Assembly (NCBI RefSeq): GCF_000269985.1
Contig: NC_016109.1
Span: 5,766,001 to 5,830,000 of the forward strand
DNA from: Kitasatospora setae KM-6054
Lineage (GTDB): Bacteria > Actinomycetota > Actinomycetes > Streptomycetales > Streptomycetaceae
Direction: 5' to 3'
DNA length: 64,000 nucleotides
Within the stretch, counting starts at the first letter, position 1. Each line of letters opens with the position of its first letter. The notes beneath the pieces were generated by a model. It made no database searches, was not told where the DNA came from, and was given only the letters and a program-made list of their open reading frames with translations. This document shows, one piece after another, positions 1-8,796 of the stretch. The translations under genes were made by a program, and so were the position numbers.

Positions 1-249
1 GTATACGGCCCGTGGCCCTGTCAATTTTTCAGGCAGGTCGCGGGCCGTCCGTCGCGGGGATGTTGGGCTCCGCGGCGGGTGCCGAGAGCCCGGCGAAACC
101 CGCCGGCTCCATACGTGCAGGGGGTTGGTCTTGCGTCAGTCCGGAGCCGCGCAATTCGCGCGCGGAAGTGCGTTCCTGAGAGTCCGCTGGGAATTCCCGA
201 ACACGGGTGCCCGGCGGAACATCGGCTCTCTCCTCATCGTTGGTACAGC

Positions 250-828
250 GTGAGCACGACACAGCCCCTCGTCCTCGCGGCCGAACTGGCCGCCGCCTGG
301 AGCGACATCCAGGCCCACCACCGGGACCTGCCCGACCTGGCGTCGCCCGAGGCGCTGATCGGCGAGTCCTCCTCGGCCTGCGGCACCCAGCTCAACTTCG
401 AGCGGCTGCTGCACGAGGCCGCCCACGGCCTGGCCGCCGCCCGGGAGATCCGCGACACCTCGCGGGCCGGCCGCTACCACAACCGCCGCTTCCTGCTGCT
501 CGCCTCCGAGCTGGGCCTGGCCCACCCGGTCGAGCCGCACGCCAGCAGCGGCTTCTCCCAGGTCACGATGGGGCACGAGACCCGCGACCGCTACGCCGAG
601 ACCATCGAGCGGCTCGACCGCGCGCTCGGGGCGCACCAGCTGGCCGTCGCCGGCGAGGGCAACCACCGCGCCTTCCGCGGCCCGGCCGCGCGGCACGGCT
701 CCTCGGGCGGCGGCGTCCGGGTCAAGGCGGTCTGCGGCTGCGGCCGCAACGTCCGCGTGGTCCCGTCCGTGCTGGCCCAGGCCGCGATCGTCTGCGGCGC
801 CTGCCAGCAGCCGTTCAAGATCGCCTGA
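250..828 (+). CDS. SprT-like zinc metallopeptidase-type protein
   Basis: This 192-residue protein has an HEAAH zinc-protease signature at residues 55-59. It is followed by a RAGRYHNRRF stretch and a C-terminal zinc ribbon with paired cysteines (CGC and CGAC). That layout resembles SprT-like proteins, which are putative metallopeptidases acting on DNA-bound proteins. The GTG start at 250 was chosen because it directly precedes the conserved region. An ATG at 79 in the same frame would add an unconserved arginine/proline-rich stretch. It sits just upstream of the rpsP cluster on the same strand but is separated from it by about 400 bp. The assignment rests on motifs, not on a search. Confidence 0.75.
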   Translation: MSTTQPLVLAAELAAAWSDIQAHHRDLPDLASPEALIGESSSACGTQLNFERLLHEAAHGLAAAREIRDTSRAGRYHNRRFLLLASELGLAHPVEPHASSGFSQVTMGHETRDRYAETIERLDRALGAHQLAVAGEGNHRAFRGPAARHGSSGGGVRVKAVCGCGRNVRVVPSVLAQAAIVCGACQQPFKIA

Positions 829-1226
829 TCCGCCGGGGCCGTCCGAACCGTCCGGAGGGGTCCGGGTGGGAGGGACGCGGCTCCCGGACGGACGGGGGTC
901 GGGCGGACGCGGTTCCGAGTGATGTCCGAGCGGGGTGCGGGCGGGGTGCCCGCCTCCCGGTCGGCCGTGGGGCTCGGAAGCGCCGCCGACCGACCGGCCG
1001 ATCGGTTCGATGACGTCCTTCGATGACGTCCGAGGTCCCCACGGACCGCGCGGGGGCGCGGTGCGGGGGGACCTTCGCGTTGTGGCAGAATGGATGGCTG
1101 AGTACTCGCTTGCCCATCAGGACCCTCTCTCCCAAAGGCTGGCGTGTCCCTTGAACGGCACCTCGCGCCGCAGCCCCACGCGGCGGAGCGCTGCTCACCC
1201 ACGTCAACACAGGAGAATCCACACCC
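829..1226 (+). other. Intergenic region upstream of rpsP
   Basis: No convincing gene lies in these 398 bases. A hairpin with 7-bp arms (GTCCGGG at 860-866, CCCGGAC at 883-889) follows the upstream gene and may be a weak terminator without a T tract. The rpsP promoter should lie here, but I cannot assign its boxes with confidence. Confidence 0.4.
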
Positions 1227-1655
1227 GTGGCTGTCAAGATCAAGCTGAAGCGTCTGGGCAAGATCCGCTCCCCGCACTACCGCATCGTCGTCGCCGACTC
1301 GCGCACCAAGCGTGACGGCCGCGCGATCGAGGAGATCGGCATCTACCAGCCGACCTACAACCCCTCGAAGATCGAGGTCGACGGCGAGCGCGCCCAGTAC
1401 TGGCTGTCCGTCGGCGCCCAGCCGACCGAGCCGGTCCTCGCCATCCTGAAGCTCACCGGCGACTGGCAGAAGTTCAAGGGCCTGCCGGCTCCGGAGCCGC
1501 TGAAGGTGGCCGAGCCCAAGGTCGAGGACTTCTCGCACCTGTTCGCCAAGGCCGTCGCCGGCTTCGAGGACGCCACCACCGGTGTCGCCATCACCCCGAA
1601 GGCCAAGAAGTCGGACAAGGCTGACGAGGCCGAGGCCGCTTCCACCGAGGCCTGA
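1227..1655 (+). CDS. rpsP: 30S ribosomal protein bS16
   Basis: The 142-residue product starts MAVKIKLKRLGKIRSPHYRI, the typical opening of ribosomal protein bS16, a small-subunit assembly protein. The GTG start at 1227 is preceded by AGGAGA at 1211. The protein is longer than the roughly 80-residue bacterial norm because of the lysine/alanine-rich C-terminal extension common in actinobacteria. It leads the rpsP, KH, rimM, trmD, rplS cluster, and its stop lies only 2 bases before the next GTG start. Confidence 0.97.
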   Translation: MAVKIKLKRLGKIRSPHYRIVVADSRTKRDGRAIEEIGIYQPTYNPSKIEVDGERAQYWLSVGAQPTEPVLAILKLTGDWQKFKGLPAPEPLKVAEPKVEDFSHLFAKAVAGFEDATTGVAITPKAKKSDKADEAEAASTEA

Positions 1656-1657
1656 GC

Positions 1658-1897
1658 GTGATCGAGGAAGCCCTCGACCACCTGGTGAAGGGCATCGTCG
1701 AGCACCCCGACGAGGTGCAGGTCCGCTCGCGCAACCTGCGTCGCGGCCACACCATCGAGGTGCGAGTGCACCCTGACGACCTCGGCAAGGTGATCGGCCG
1801 GGGCGGCCGCACGGCTCGCGCGCTGCGCACCGTGGTCGGCGCCCTGGGCGGCCGCAACGTCCGGGTCGACCTGGTCGACGTGGACAGCCTCCGCTGA
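1658..1897 (+). CDS. KH-domain RNA-binding protein (KhpA-like)
   Basis: This 79-residue protein carries the KH GXXG loop within VIGRGGRTARALR around residues 46-58. It is the size of KhpA/YlqC single-KH proteins that bind RNA and link to translation and cell-envelope control. The GTG start lies 2 bases after the rpsP stop, indicating translational coupling. The order rpsP, KH, rimM, trmD is conserved in Gram-positive bacteria. Confidence 0.93.
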   Translation: MIEEALDHLVKGIVEHPDEVQVRSRNLRRGHTIEVRVHPDDLGKVIGRGGRTARALRTVVGALGGRNVRVDLVDVDSLR

Positions 1898-1951
1898 CCC
1901 CACGCTCGACCGCCGAGGGCGCCGACCGCCAGGTCGGCCACCGGGCTTCAG

Positions 1952-1983
1952 GACCGGCCGGGACGCATCCGTCCCGGCCGGTC
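1952..1983 (+). terminator. Strong GC hairpin after the KH gene
   Basis: A perfect 14-bp inverted repeat (GACCGGCCGGGACG at 1952-1965 and its complement at 1970-1983) has a 4-base CATC loop and is followed by CTTCCCGTTT. It lies 55 bases after the KH stop codon and probably ends or attenuates the rpsP-KH transcript before rimM. Confidence 0.7.
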
Positions 1984-2165
1984 CTTCCCGTTTCCGGGCG
2001 CCGCCGGCCGTTTTTCGCGGCCGTGGGTTCCCCGCGGTCCCCTGCTGTTCCCGCAGTCTTCGCTGTCCCTCGCTGTTCCCCGCTGTTCCCGCGAGCACCC
2101 GCCTCCGCGCGTGCCTCGCACGTACGCACCTTCCAGCGCCATCACCTCTCAGGAGAACGATCACC

Positions 2166-2798
2166 GTGCAGCTCGTCGTCGGCAAGATCGGCCGCGCCCA
2201 CGGCATCCGGGGGGACGTCAGCGTCGAGGTCCGCACCGACGAGCCGGAGCTGCGGCTCGGGCCCGGCGCGGTCCTCCTCACCGACCCCGCCGCCATCGGA
2301 CCGCTGACCATCGAGTCCGGCCGGGTGCACAGCGGCCGCCTGCTGCTGCGCTTCGCCGGCGTCAAGGACCGCACCGCCGCCGAGGCCCTGCGCGGCACCA
2401 TGCTGATCGCCGAGATCGACCCGGAAGAGACTCCGGACGACCCGGACGAGTACTACGACCACCAACTCATCGGCCTGGACGTGGTGCTGGCCGACGGCAC
2501 GCCGGTCGGCGAGCTCACCGAGGTGATCCACCTCCCGTACCAGGACCTGCTCACCGTCCAGCGCCCGGACGGCACCGAGGTGCTCGTCCCGTTCGTCGAG
2601 CAGATCGTCCCCGTCATCGACCTGGACGAGCAGCGCGTCGTCCTCACCCCGCCGCCCGGCCTGATCGACCCCGTCGACGCGGTCGTCGCCTCCGCCCGCG
2701 AGGACGCGGGGGCCGACGCGGGGGCTGGTGCTGGTGCGGATGCCGGCGCGAGCGCGGAACCGGACCTGGACGGGGACGTGAAGGGCGGCGACGCGTGA
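2166..2798 (+). CDS. rimM: Ribosome maturation factor RimM
   Basis: The 210-residue product opens MQLVVGKIGRAHGIRGDV, the RimM N-terminal signature. It includes the PRC-barrel region with EYYDHQLIGLDV. RimM assists 30S head maturation near bS16/uS19, consistent with its position next to rpsP. The GTG start at 2166 follows AGGAGA. The C-terminal 35 residues are an Ala/Gly/Asp-rich tail that looks dispensable. The stop overlaps a possible GTG start of trmD. Confidence 0.96.
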   Translation: MQLVVGKIGRAHGIRGDVSVEVRTDEPELRLGPGAVLLTDPAAIGPLTIESGRVHSGRLLLRFAGVKDRTAAEALRGTMLIAEIDPEETPDDPDEYYDHQLIGLDVVLADGTPVGELTEVIHLPYQDLLTVQRPDGTEVLVPFVEQIVPVIDLDEQRVVLTPPPGLIDPVDAVVASAREDAGADAGAGAGADAGASAEPDLDGDVKGGDA

Positions 2799-2803
2799 GC
2801 GAC

Positions 2804-3622
2804 ATGCGGATCGACGTCGTCACGATCTTCCCCGAGTACCTGGAGCCGCTGAACGTCTCGCTGGTCGGCAAGGCGCGGGCCCGCGGGCAGCTGGACGTGC
2901 ACCTGCACGACCTGCGGTCGTGGACCACCGACATCCACCGGACCGTGGACGACACGCCCTACGGCGGCGGCCCCGGCATGGTGATGAAGCCCGAGCCGTG
3001 GGGCGCCGCGCTGGACGCCGTCCTGGCCGCCGGGCCCGAGGGCGAGGTGCCGACACTGGTGATGCCCACTCCCAGCGGTCGGCCCTTCACCCAGGACCTC
3101 GCCCAGGACCTCGCCGCCCGCCCCTGGCTGGCCTTCGCGCCCGCGCGCTACGAGGGCATCGACCGGCGGGTCATCGAGGAGGCCGCGACCCGGATGCCGG
3201 TGGTCGAGGCATCGATCGGCGACTACGTGCTGGCCGGCGGCGAGGTCGCCGTACTGGTGATGGTCGAAGCGATCGCCCGGCTGCTGCCCGGCGTGTTGGG
3301 CAACGCGGAGTCGCACCGCGACGACTCCTTCGCGCCCGGCGCGATGGCCGACCTGCTGGAGGGCCCGGTGTACACCAAGCCCGCCGAGTGGCGCGGTCGG
3401 GAGGTGCCGGAGATCCTGCTCAGCGGCCACCACGGGAAGATCGCCCAGTGGCGCCGCGAGCAGGCCTTCGCCCGCACCCTCGCCAACCGGCCCGACCTGG
3501 TGGCCCGCTGGCAGCGTGAGGCGTTCACCAAGAAGGAGCGGGAGGCGCTCAGCGTCCTCGGCCTGGCCTGGGACGAGACCGCCGGCCGATTTCGGTCCGT
3601 GGCCGAGCCTGTGGAACAATAG
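2804..3622 (+). CDS. trmD: tRNA (guanine37-N1)-methyltransferase
   Basis: The product begins MRIDVVTIFPEYL and contains the SPOUT-class knot motifs YGGGPGMVMKPEPW, YEGIDRRVIEE and SIGDYVLAGGEVA. TrmD methylates G37 of tRNAs using S-adenosylmethionine and prevents frameshifting. I chose the ATG at 2804, which gives the usual family N-terminus. A GTG at 2795 overlapping the rimM stop would add three residues and is a credible alternative because it forms a coupled GTGA junction. Length (272 residues) is normal. Confidence 0.96.
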   Translation: MRIDVVTIFPEYLEPLNVSLVGKARARGQLDVHLHDLRSWTTDIHRTVDDTPYGGGPGMVMKPEPWGAALDAVLAAGPEGEVPTLVMPTPSGRPFTQDLAQDLAARPWLAFAPARYEGIDRRVIEEAATRMPVVEASIGDYVLAGGEVAVLVMVEAIARLLPGVLGNAESHRDDSFAPGAMADLLEGPVYTKPAEWRGREVPEILLSGHHGKIAQWRREQAFARTLANRPDLVARWQREAFTKKEREALSVLGLAWDETAGRFRSVAEPVEQ

Positions 3623-3778
3623 GCGACTGTTGTCTGTCGCCGGGCTCCCTTCGCGGGGGTCAGTGGACCGGTGCCCCCGCCACGGGGGGATCACCGCCAG
3701 CCGAAGCGGCCCGCAGCACCCCATCAGTTGACACGAATATCCGTGGGCGGCCCGTGGCGCCCGCGATGGAGAGCAACG
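3622..3778 (+). promoter_or_regulatory. trmD-rplS spacer with small hairpins
   Basis: Two short hairpins are visible. One has arms GGCGAC (3622-3627) and GTCGCC (3636-3641) directly at the trmD stop. The other is a CCCCCG/CGGGGG pair near 3674. They could be a partial terminator or the leader of the L19 mRNA. There is no gene here. Confidence 0.3.
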
Positions 3779-4129
3779 ATGAGCAACAAGCTCGCTGCTG
3801 TCGACGCGGCCTCGCTGCGTACCGACATCCCCGCCTTCCGCCCCGGCGACACCCTCAAGGTGCACGTCCGAGTCATCGAAGGCAGCCGCTCGCGCGTCCA
3901 GGTCTTCCAGGGCGTCGTCATCCGTCGCCACGGCGCCGGCATCGGTGAGACCTTCACCGTCCGCAAGGTCAGCTTCAACGTCGGCGTCGAGCGCACCTTC
4001 CCGGTGCACACCCCGGTCGTCGAGAAGATCGAGGTCGTGACCCGCGGTGCCGTTCGCCGCGCCAAGCTGTACTACCTGCGTGACCTGCGCGGCAAGGCCG
4101 CGAAGATCAAGGAGAAGCGCGACGCGTGA
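3779..4129 (+). CDS. rplS: 50S ribosomal protein bL19
   Basis: The 116-residue product contains the L19 core FRPGDTLKVHVRVIEGSR followed by VFQGVVIRRHG and ends in a lysine-rich tail. bL19 sits at the 30S-50S interface. The ATG at 3779 was chosen because the preceding in-frame sequence is unconserved and GAGAG lies just upstream. It is the last ribosome-related gene of the cluster before the signal peptidases. Confidence 0.97.
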   Translation: MSNKLAAVDAASLRTDIPAFRPGDTLKVHVRVIEGSRSRVQVFQGVVIRRHGAGIGETFTVRKVSFNVGVERTFPVHTPVVEKIEVVTRGAVRRAKLYYLRDLRGKAAKIKEKRDA

Positions 4130-4194
4130 TCGCGCACGCTCAACGGGGGTCGGCCCTCCAACCGGGGTAGACCGGGGGGATAAGCTCACCCCCG

Positions 4195-5127
4195 ATGAGC
4201 ACGCACGAGCCACCGACGGACCGCGACGGCAGTCCCGCATCCACGGGTGCGGACAGGCCGTCGCGGTCCGCCGCCGTTTCCGCCCCCGGAACGCCTTCCG
4301 GCGTCGGTACCGGCACCACCACGGCCCCCGGGCCCGGACCCGGCCCTGACCCGGAGCCCCGAGGCGGCGCGGGCTCCGGCGCCGACTCCAGCAGCGCCTC
4401 CGGCACCGACGACAGCGGTTCCGAGGGCGATGCCGACGCCGACGGCGATGCCGACGGAGGCGGGCGGCGGTGGTCGCGGGACCTGCTGTGGATCGCCGCG
4501 ATCTGCGTGACCGCGCTGCTGCTGGTGAACGCCTTCGTGGCGCGGCCGTTCGCGGTGCCGTCCGGCTCGATGGAGGGGACGCTGCAGCCGGGTGACCGGG
4601 TGCTGGTCAACCAGCTCGCGTACGCCTTCGGCGGGCACCCCCAGCGGGGCGACGTGGTGGTCTTCGACGGCATCGGCTCCTTCCTGCCGTACCAGGACGA
4701 ACCGTCCGGCGTGAAGCGGCTGTTGGTCGGCGCGGGCCTGGCTCCGGCCGGCGACACGGTGTACGTGAAGCGGGTGATCGGCGTCGGGGGTGACCGGATC
4801 ACCTGTTGCGGCACCGACGGCAGGCTCCGGATCAACGGGGTGCCGCTGGACGAGAGCGCGTACCTGCTCCCCGGTGACGCGCCGTCGGCGGTGCCGTTCG
4901 ACATCGTGGTCCCCGACGGCAAGTTGTGGATGATGGGCGACCACCGCAGCGCCTCCCGCGACTCCCGTGACCACCTCGGCGAGCCCGGTGGCGGCGCCGT
5001 GCCCGAGGACAAGGTGATCGGCCGCGCCGACTGGGTGATGTTCCCCCTCGGCCGCGCGACCTCCCTCGACCGACCGGCGGCGTTCGCCGCGATTGAGGGG
5101 ACCGGTGGCCATGGGGAGCAGAGGTAG
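4195..5127 (+). CDS. sipW: Type I signal peptidase, first of four
   Basis: This 310-residue protein cleaves signal peptides of exported proteins at the membrane. An approximately 95-residue disordered N-terminus precedes one membrane segment (LLWIAAICVTALLLVNAFVA). Then come the serine box PSGSM, the lysine region YVKRVIGVGGD and box E (GDHRSASRDSRDH). No C-terminal membrane segment is visible, unlike the next two copies. The symbol is given by position in the known sipW-X-Y-Z order of Streptomyces. CGGGGG at 4173-4178 can pair with CCCCCG at 4189-4194 immediately before the ATG, which may lower initiation. Confidence 0.93.
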   Translation: MSTHEPPTDRDGSPASTGADRPSRSAAVSAPGTPSGVGTGTTTAPGPGPGPDPEPRGGAGSGADSSSASGTDDSGSEGDADADGDADGGGRRWSRDLLWIAAICVTALLLVNAFVARPFAVPSGSMEGTLQPGDRVLVNQLAYAFGGHPQRGDVVVFDGIGSFLPYQDEPSGVKRLLVGAGLAPAGDTVYVKRVIGVGGDRITCCGTDGRLRINGVPLDESAYLLPGDAPSAVPFDIVVPDGKLWMMGDHRSASRDSRDHLGEPGGGAVPEDKVIGRADWVMFPLGRATSLDRPAAFAAIEGTGGHGEQR

Positions 5128-6172
5128 ACCCAGGACCGCCGCTGACGGCCCGTCCGGCTCCACCGACCCCGGCCGGGGCAGCCGCACCGGTGCCGCGCCC
5201 GGCACCGACTCCGGCCCCGAGGCGGAGGTCGAGTCCGTGTACCTGGCGGAGGCCGGTGCGGACGACTTCGGCGGTGACGGCGCGGAGGGTGGTGACGGCG
5301 ACGGGGACGCTCCGGGCGAGCGTCCGCTCAGGGGCCGTGCCGAGCGGCGCCGGGCCGCCAAGCGCGCCGCGCGCCGCCGCAGGCGCTCCCTCCTGCGCGA
5401 GCTGCCGGTGATCATGGTCGTGGCCCTGGTCATCGCACTGGTGATGAAGACCTTCCTGATCCAGGTGTTCGTGATCCCCTCCGGTTCGATGGAACAGACC
5501 CTGCAGGTCGGTGACCGGGTCGTGGTGGACAAGCTCACCCCGTGGTTCGGCTCCGAGCCGCAGCGCGGCCAGGTGGTGGTCTTCAAGGACCCGGGCGGCT
5601 GGCTGGAGAACGACCACAAGCCGTCCGCGGACGGACCCGTGCTGCGGAACGTGAAGGCGCTCTTCTCCGCGGTGGGCCTGCTCCCCTCCGACGACGAACG
5701 GGACCTGATCAAGCGGGTGATCGGCGTCGGCGGCGACACCGTCGAGTGCTGCGACCAGCAGGGCCGGGTGAGCGTGAACGGCACCCCGCTGAACGAGCCG
5801 TACGTCTCGCCCGGCAACGCGCCCTCCCGGATCACCTTCAAGGTGACGGTGCCCCAGGGCCGGCTCTGGGTGATGGGCGACCACCGCGACCTGTCCGCCG
5901 ACTCCCGCTACCACATGGGCAATCCGGGGTCCGGGAGCATCCCGGTGGAGAACGTGGTCGGGCGCGCCTTCGTGGTCGCCTGGCCGCTCTCCCACTTCGG
6001 TCAACTGGATGTCCCCGATTCACTCTCCTCACTACCGGGGCGGGTGACAGGATCAGAGCCCATCGGGCCGGTTCCTGCGGAACCCCCACTCGTTATGGGT
6101 GTGTTGGGCGTCCTTCCGCTCCTGACCCGGTACCGCGCGACGCACCGGAGGGGCGGGCCGGTGGCCGACTGA
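5111..6172 (+). CDS. sipX: Type I signal peptidase, second of four
   Basis: This 353-residue membrane protease has a long acidic disordered N-terminus, an arginine-rich stretch and then a membrane segment. The serine box PSGSMEQ, the lysine region LIKRVIGVGGDTVE and the GDHRDLSADSRYH box follow. A second hydrophobic stretch near the C-terminus (PPLVMGVLGVLPLL) could anchor it. The ATG at 5111 follows GAGGGG and overlaps the end of the preceding gene by 17 bases. The overlap implies co-transcription with sipW. Confidence 0.93.
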   Translation: MGSRGRPRTAADGPSGSTDPGRGSRTGAAPGTDSGPEAEVESVYLAEAGADDFGGDGAEGGDGDGDAPGERPLRGRAERRRAAKRAARRRRRSLLRELPVIMVVALVIALVMKTFLIQVFVIPSGSMEQTLQVGDRVVVDKLTPWFGSEPQRGQVVVFKDPGGWLENDHKPSADGPVLRNVKALFSAVGLLPSDDERDLIKRVIGVGGDTVECCDQQGRVSVNGTPLNEPYVSPGNAPSRITFKVTVPQGRLWVMGDHRDLSADSRYHMGNPGSGSIPVENVVGRAFVVAWPLSHFGQLDVPDSLSSLPGRVTGSEPIGPVPAEPPLVMGVLGVLPLLTRYRATHRRGGPVAD

Positions 6173-6376
6173 CGCCCCGGTCGGCGCGTGGGAGCACGGG
6201 CACGTCGACCAGGAGTGATAGAGAAGTGTGAAGTGCTCGGTTCCGGCCCGGTGTCGAGCCTGCCCCGGCAGGGCAAGCCAGAGGCGGGTTCCCGACCGAT
6301 CGCAGAGTGTGGTGCCCGCTGTGCGGCACTGGTGAGCGCGGACGCGCAGGCGTCCGCACAGCAGGGAGGAGATGTC

Positions 6377-7291
6377 GTGGGGGATCTGGTGATCGGTGCC
6401 CGTTCAGGTGCTCCGGAGCCCGACGGTGAGCCCGTCGGCAACCAGGAGGGGCTGCGGGCCGGTGACGGCGAGGAACTACGGGACGGCGAGGCCGGCGCGG
6501 AGGCCGACGGGGACGAGGAGAACCCGCCGAGGCGGGCGCCCAAGCAGCGTTCCTTCTGGAAGGAACTGCCGATTCTGGTCGGCATCGCGCTGGTACTGGC
6601 CCTGGTGATCAAGACCTTCTTCGTCCAGGCGTTCTCGATCCCCTCGGGGTCGATGGAGAACACGCTCCAGGTCGGTGACCGGGTCCTGGTGGACAAGCTC
6701 ACCCCGTGGTTCGGCTCCGAGCCGGAGCGCGGCGAGGTCGTGGTCTTCAAGGACCCGGGCGGCTGGCTGAACGACGAGCCGACCCAGCGCAGCGACAACT
6801 CCTTCGTGCGCGGCGTGCAGGACGTGTTCAGCTTCATCGGGCTGATGCCGTCCAGCGACGAGAAGGACCTGATCAAGCGCGTCATCGCGGTCGGCGGCGA
6901 CACCGTCGAGTGCCAGGGCTCCGGCCCGGTCAAGGTGAACGGCGTCGCGCTCGACGAGCCGTACATCTTCCCCGGCAACACCCCGTGCGGGGAGAAGCCG
7001 TTCGGCCCGGTGAACGTGCCCAAGGGCACCATCTGGGTGATGGGCGACCACCGCGGCAACTCGCTGGACTCGCGGTACCACATGGACCAGCCCGGCGGCG
7101 GAACCGTGCCGGTCGACAACGTGGTCGGCCGCGCGTTCGTGGTGGCCTGGCCGATCGGCGACTGGGCGACGCTGCCCGTCCCGGACACCTTCGACCAGAA
7201 GGGGCTCGCGGCCGGCCCGCTCGCCCCGACGCTGGCCGGTACGGCGCTCGCCCTGCCCGCCGTCTGGTGGCTGCGCAAGCGCCGCCGCTGA
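6377..7291 (+). CDS. sipY: Type I signal peptidase, third of four
   Basis: This 304-residue protein has an acidic N-terminus and a membrane segment LVGIALVLALVIKTFFV. It carries PSGSMENTLQVGD with the nucleophilic serine, DLIKRVIAVGGDTVE with the general-base lysine, and GDHRGNSLDSRYH. A C-terminal membrane segment ends in RKRRR. I chose the GTG at 6377 because GGGAGGAG lies 6 bases upstream. An in-frame start at 6188 would add an unconserved cysteine-containing leader. The catalytic core is closely similar to the preceding copy, suggesting duplication. Confidence 0.92.
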   Translation: MGDLVIGARSGAPEPDGEPVGNQEGLRAGDGEELRDGEAGAEADGDEENPPRRAPKQRSFWKELPILVGIALVLALVIKTFFVQAFSIPSGSMENTLQVGDRVLVDKLTPWFGSEPERGEVVVFKDPGGWLNDEPTQRSDNSFVRGVQDVFSFIGLMPSSDEKDLIKRVIAVGGDTVECQGSGPVKVNGVALDEPYIFPGNTPCGEKPFGPVNVPKGTIWVMGDHRGNSLDSRYHMDQPGGGTVPVDNVVGRAFVVAWPIGDWATLPVPDTFDQKGLAAGPLAPTLAGTALALPAVWWLRKRRR

Positions 7292-7323
7292 CCGGGCGCC
7301 GGCGGACCGGGAACGCCTCTTGC

Positions 7324-7372
7324 GCGGGCCGTGGTACTCGCGAGTAATCTGCTCGCACGTGCCACGGCCCGC
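7324..7372. promoter_or_regulatory. Nested inverted repeats between sipY and sipZ
   Basis: An 11-bp inverted repeat (GCGGGCCGTGG at 7324 and its complement ending at 7372) encloses a 27-base loop that itself begins with the perfect palindrome TACTCGCGAGTA (7335-7346). It may terminate the sipWXY transcript, serve as an operator for sipZ, or both. There is no T tract. Confidence 0.45.
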
Positions 7373-7461
7373 ACTGCTGTCCGGACCAGGGCGGCGGCGG
7401 CCCGCGGATCGACAGCGAGCGCTCGGCACGAGCGCCTGAGCGCCAGGAGAGGGCGGAGCCG

Positions 7462-8208
7462 ATGAGCAGCCTCGCGGAACGGACCCCGCGCGCCGAGGCC
7501 GGCCAGGCCCGCCGCCGGAGCACCGCGTCGGTCGTGCAGGGCGCGGTGATCGGACTCGGCCTGGTGATGCTGATCGGCGGCTTCGCGGTGCTGGCCCTCC
7601 AGTACCGGCCGTACAAGATCCCGACCGGTTCGATGAGCCCGACCCTGGCGTCCGGTGACACCGTCCTGGCCCGCACCGGCGGGACGGTCGGGCGCGGCGA
7701 CATCGTGGTCTTCCAGGACCGGGACTGGGGCAACTCGACCCTGGTCAAGCGGGTGGTCGCGGTCGGCGGCGACACCGTCTCCGGCGACAGCGGCGGGCGG
7801 ATCACCGTCAACGGGCAGCGGGTGCCCGAGCCCTACCTCGCCCCGGTCGAGCTGGGCGCGACCGCCTTCTCGGTCACCGTGCCCGAGGGGCGGCTGTTCC
7901 TGCTCGGCGACTTCCGGGAGAACTCCCTGGACTCGCGCAGCCACCTCGACGTGGCGTCCGGCTCGGTGCCGGTCTCCGGGGTGAAGGCACGGGTCGAGGC
8001 GGTGATCCAGCCGCTGTCCCGGGCCGGGCTGGAGCGGCGCACTCCGGCCTTCGACGGGCTGGGTACGCCCGGCGCCCACCAGCCCGGCCCGCTGCTGCCT
8101 GCGGCCTGGACGTCGGCCGGCGGGGCGGTGCTGATCGTGGCCGCCTCCGCGGCGGGCTGGACGGTCTCGCTGGCCCGACGGCTGCGCGGACGGCGCCTGA
8201 CCTCCTGA
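7462..8208 (+). CDS. sipZ: Type I signal peptidase, fourth of four
   Basis: The 248-residue protein is shorter and more diverged than the other three. It has an N-terminal membrane segment (VVQGAVIGLGLVMLIGGFAV), the serine box PTGSMSPTL, the lysine region LVKRVVAVGGDTV, and a GDFRENSLDSRSH box with phenylalanine in place of the usual histidine. A C-terminal hydrophobic segment is followed by arginines. GGAG precedes the ATG. A 170-base spacer with an inverted repeat separates it from sipY, suggesting its own promoter. Confidence 0.93.
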   Translation: MSSLAERTPRAEAGQARRRSTASVVQGAVIGLGLVMLIGGFAVLALQYRPYKIPTGSMSPTLASGDTVLARTGGTVGRGDIVVFQDRDWGNSTLVKRVVAVGGDTVSGDSGGRITVNGQRVPEPYLAPVELGATAFSVTVPEGRLFLLGDFRENSLDSRSHLDVASGSVPVSGVKARVEAVIQPLSRAGLERRTPAFDGLGTPGAHQPGPLLPAAWTSAGGAVLIVAASAAGWTVSLARRLRGRRLTS

Positions 8209-8293
8209 CCCCTCGGCCGGCGACACGCCGGACCGGAGGACACCCGTACCGGCGAGGAGGCGCGCCCAGCGCCTCAGGACGGAGCCGAACCAG

Positions 8294-8740
8294 GTGGCAG
8301 TGGAGCACCGCAGGGCCGTTCGCGTGCTGCTGCTGCGCGGGACGGATCCGGCCGAGCCCGGGACCACCTGGTGGATCACGCCCGGCGGCGGCATCGAGCC
8401 GGGCGAGAGCCCGGCCGAGGCGGCCCGTCGGGAGCTGGCCGAGGAGGTCGGGCTGACGGACGTGGACTGGGGACCGCTGGTCGCGTACGGCACGGTGGAG
8501 TTCTCCTTCCGGGGCAGGGAGTACCGACAGGAGCAGTGGTTCCGACTGGCCCGCACCACGCGGACCTCGGTGTCACTGGCGGGGAGCGGAGCGGACGAGC
8601 ACGCGCTGCTACTGGCCGTCCGCTGGTGGACGGCGGGGGAGTTGAGGGGCACGGAGGAGACCGTCCACCCCCGCGGGCTGGCCGCACTGGTGGAGCGGGT
8701 TCTGACCGAAGGGCCGCCAGAACCGCCAGTAAGGCTCTGA
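8294..8740 (+). CDS. NUDIX hydrolase
   Basis: The 148-residue protein contains the full NUDIX box GX5EX7REUXEEXGU (GGGIEPGESPAEAARRELAEEVGL around residues 36-59, REL and EEV included). Such enzymes hydrolyse nucleoside diphosphates linked to another moiety; the substrate cannot be read from the sequence. GTG start after GGAGCC. It lies between sipZ and the DUF2469 gene in the conserved streptomycete order. Confidence 0.9.
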   Translation: MAVEHRRAVRVLLLRGTDPAEPGTTWWITPGGGIEPGESPAEAARRELAEEVGLTDVDWGPLVAYGTVEFSFRGREYRQEQWFRLARTTRTSVSLAGSGADEHALLLAVRWWTAGELRGTEETVHPRGLAALVERVLTEGPPEPPVRL

Positions 8741-8796
8741 GCACGGGTCCGGTGGTCCACAATGGGGTGGACGTGACGAGTGAGGGGACGCTTGGA

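Noticed and set aside
2041..2096. Repeated CTGTTCCC motif upstream of rimM as a possible regulatory array
   Set aside because: The repeats are irregular in spacing and low in complexity, with no known binding protein; not reported as a feature.
591..2129. Long minus-strand open frame of 512 codons across the rpsP region
   Set aside because: It is a GC-driven shadow of rpsP and the KH gene; its translation is arginine/glycine-rich without any recognised pattern.
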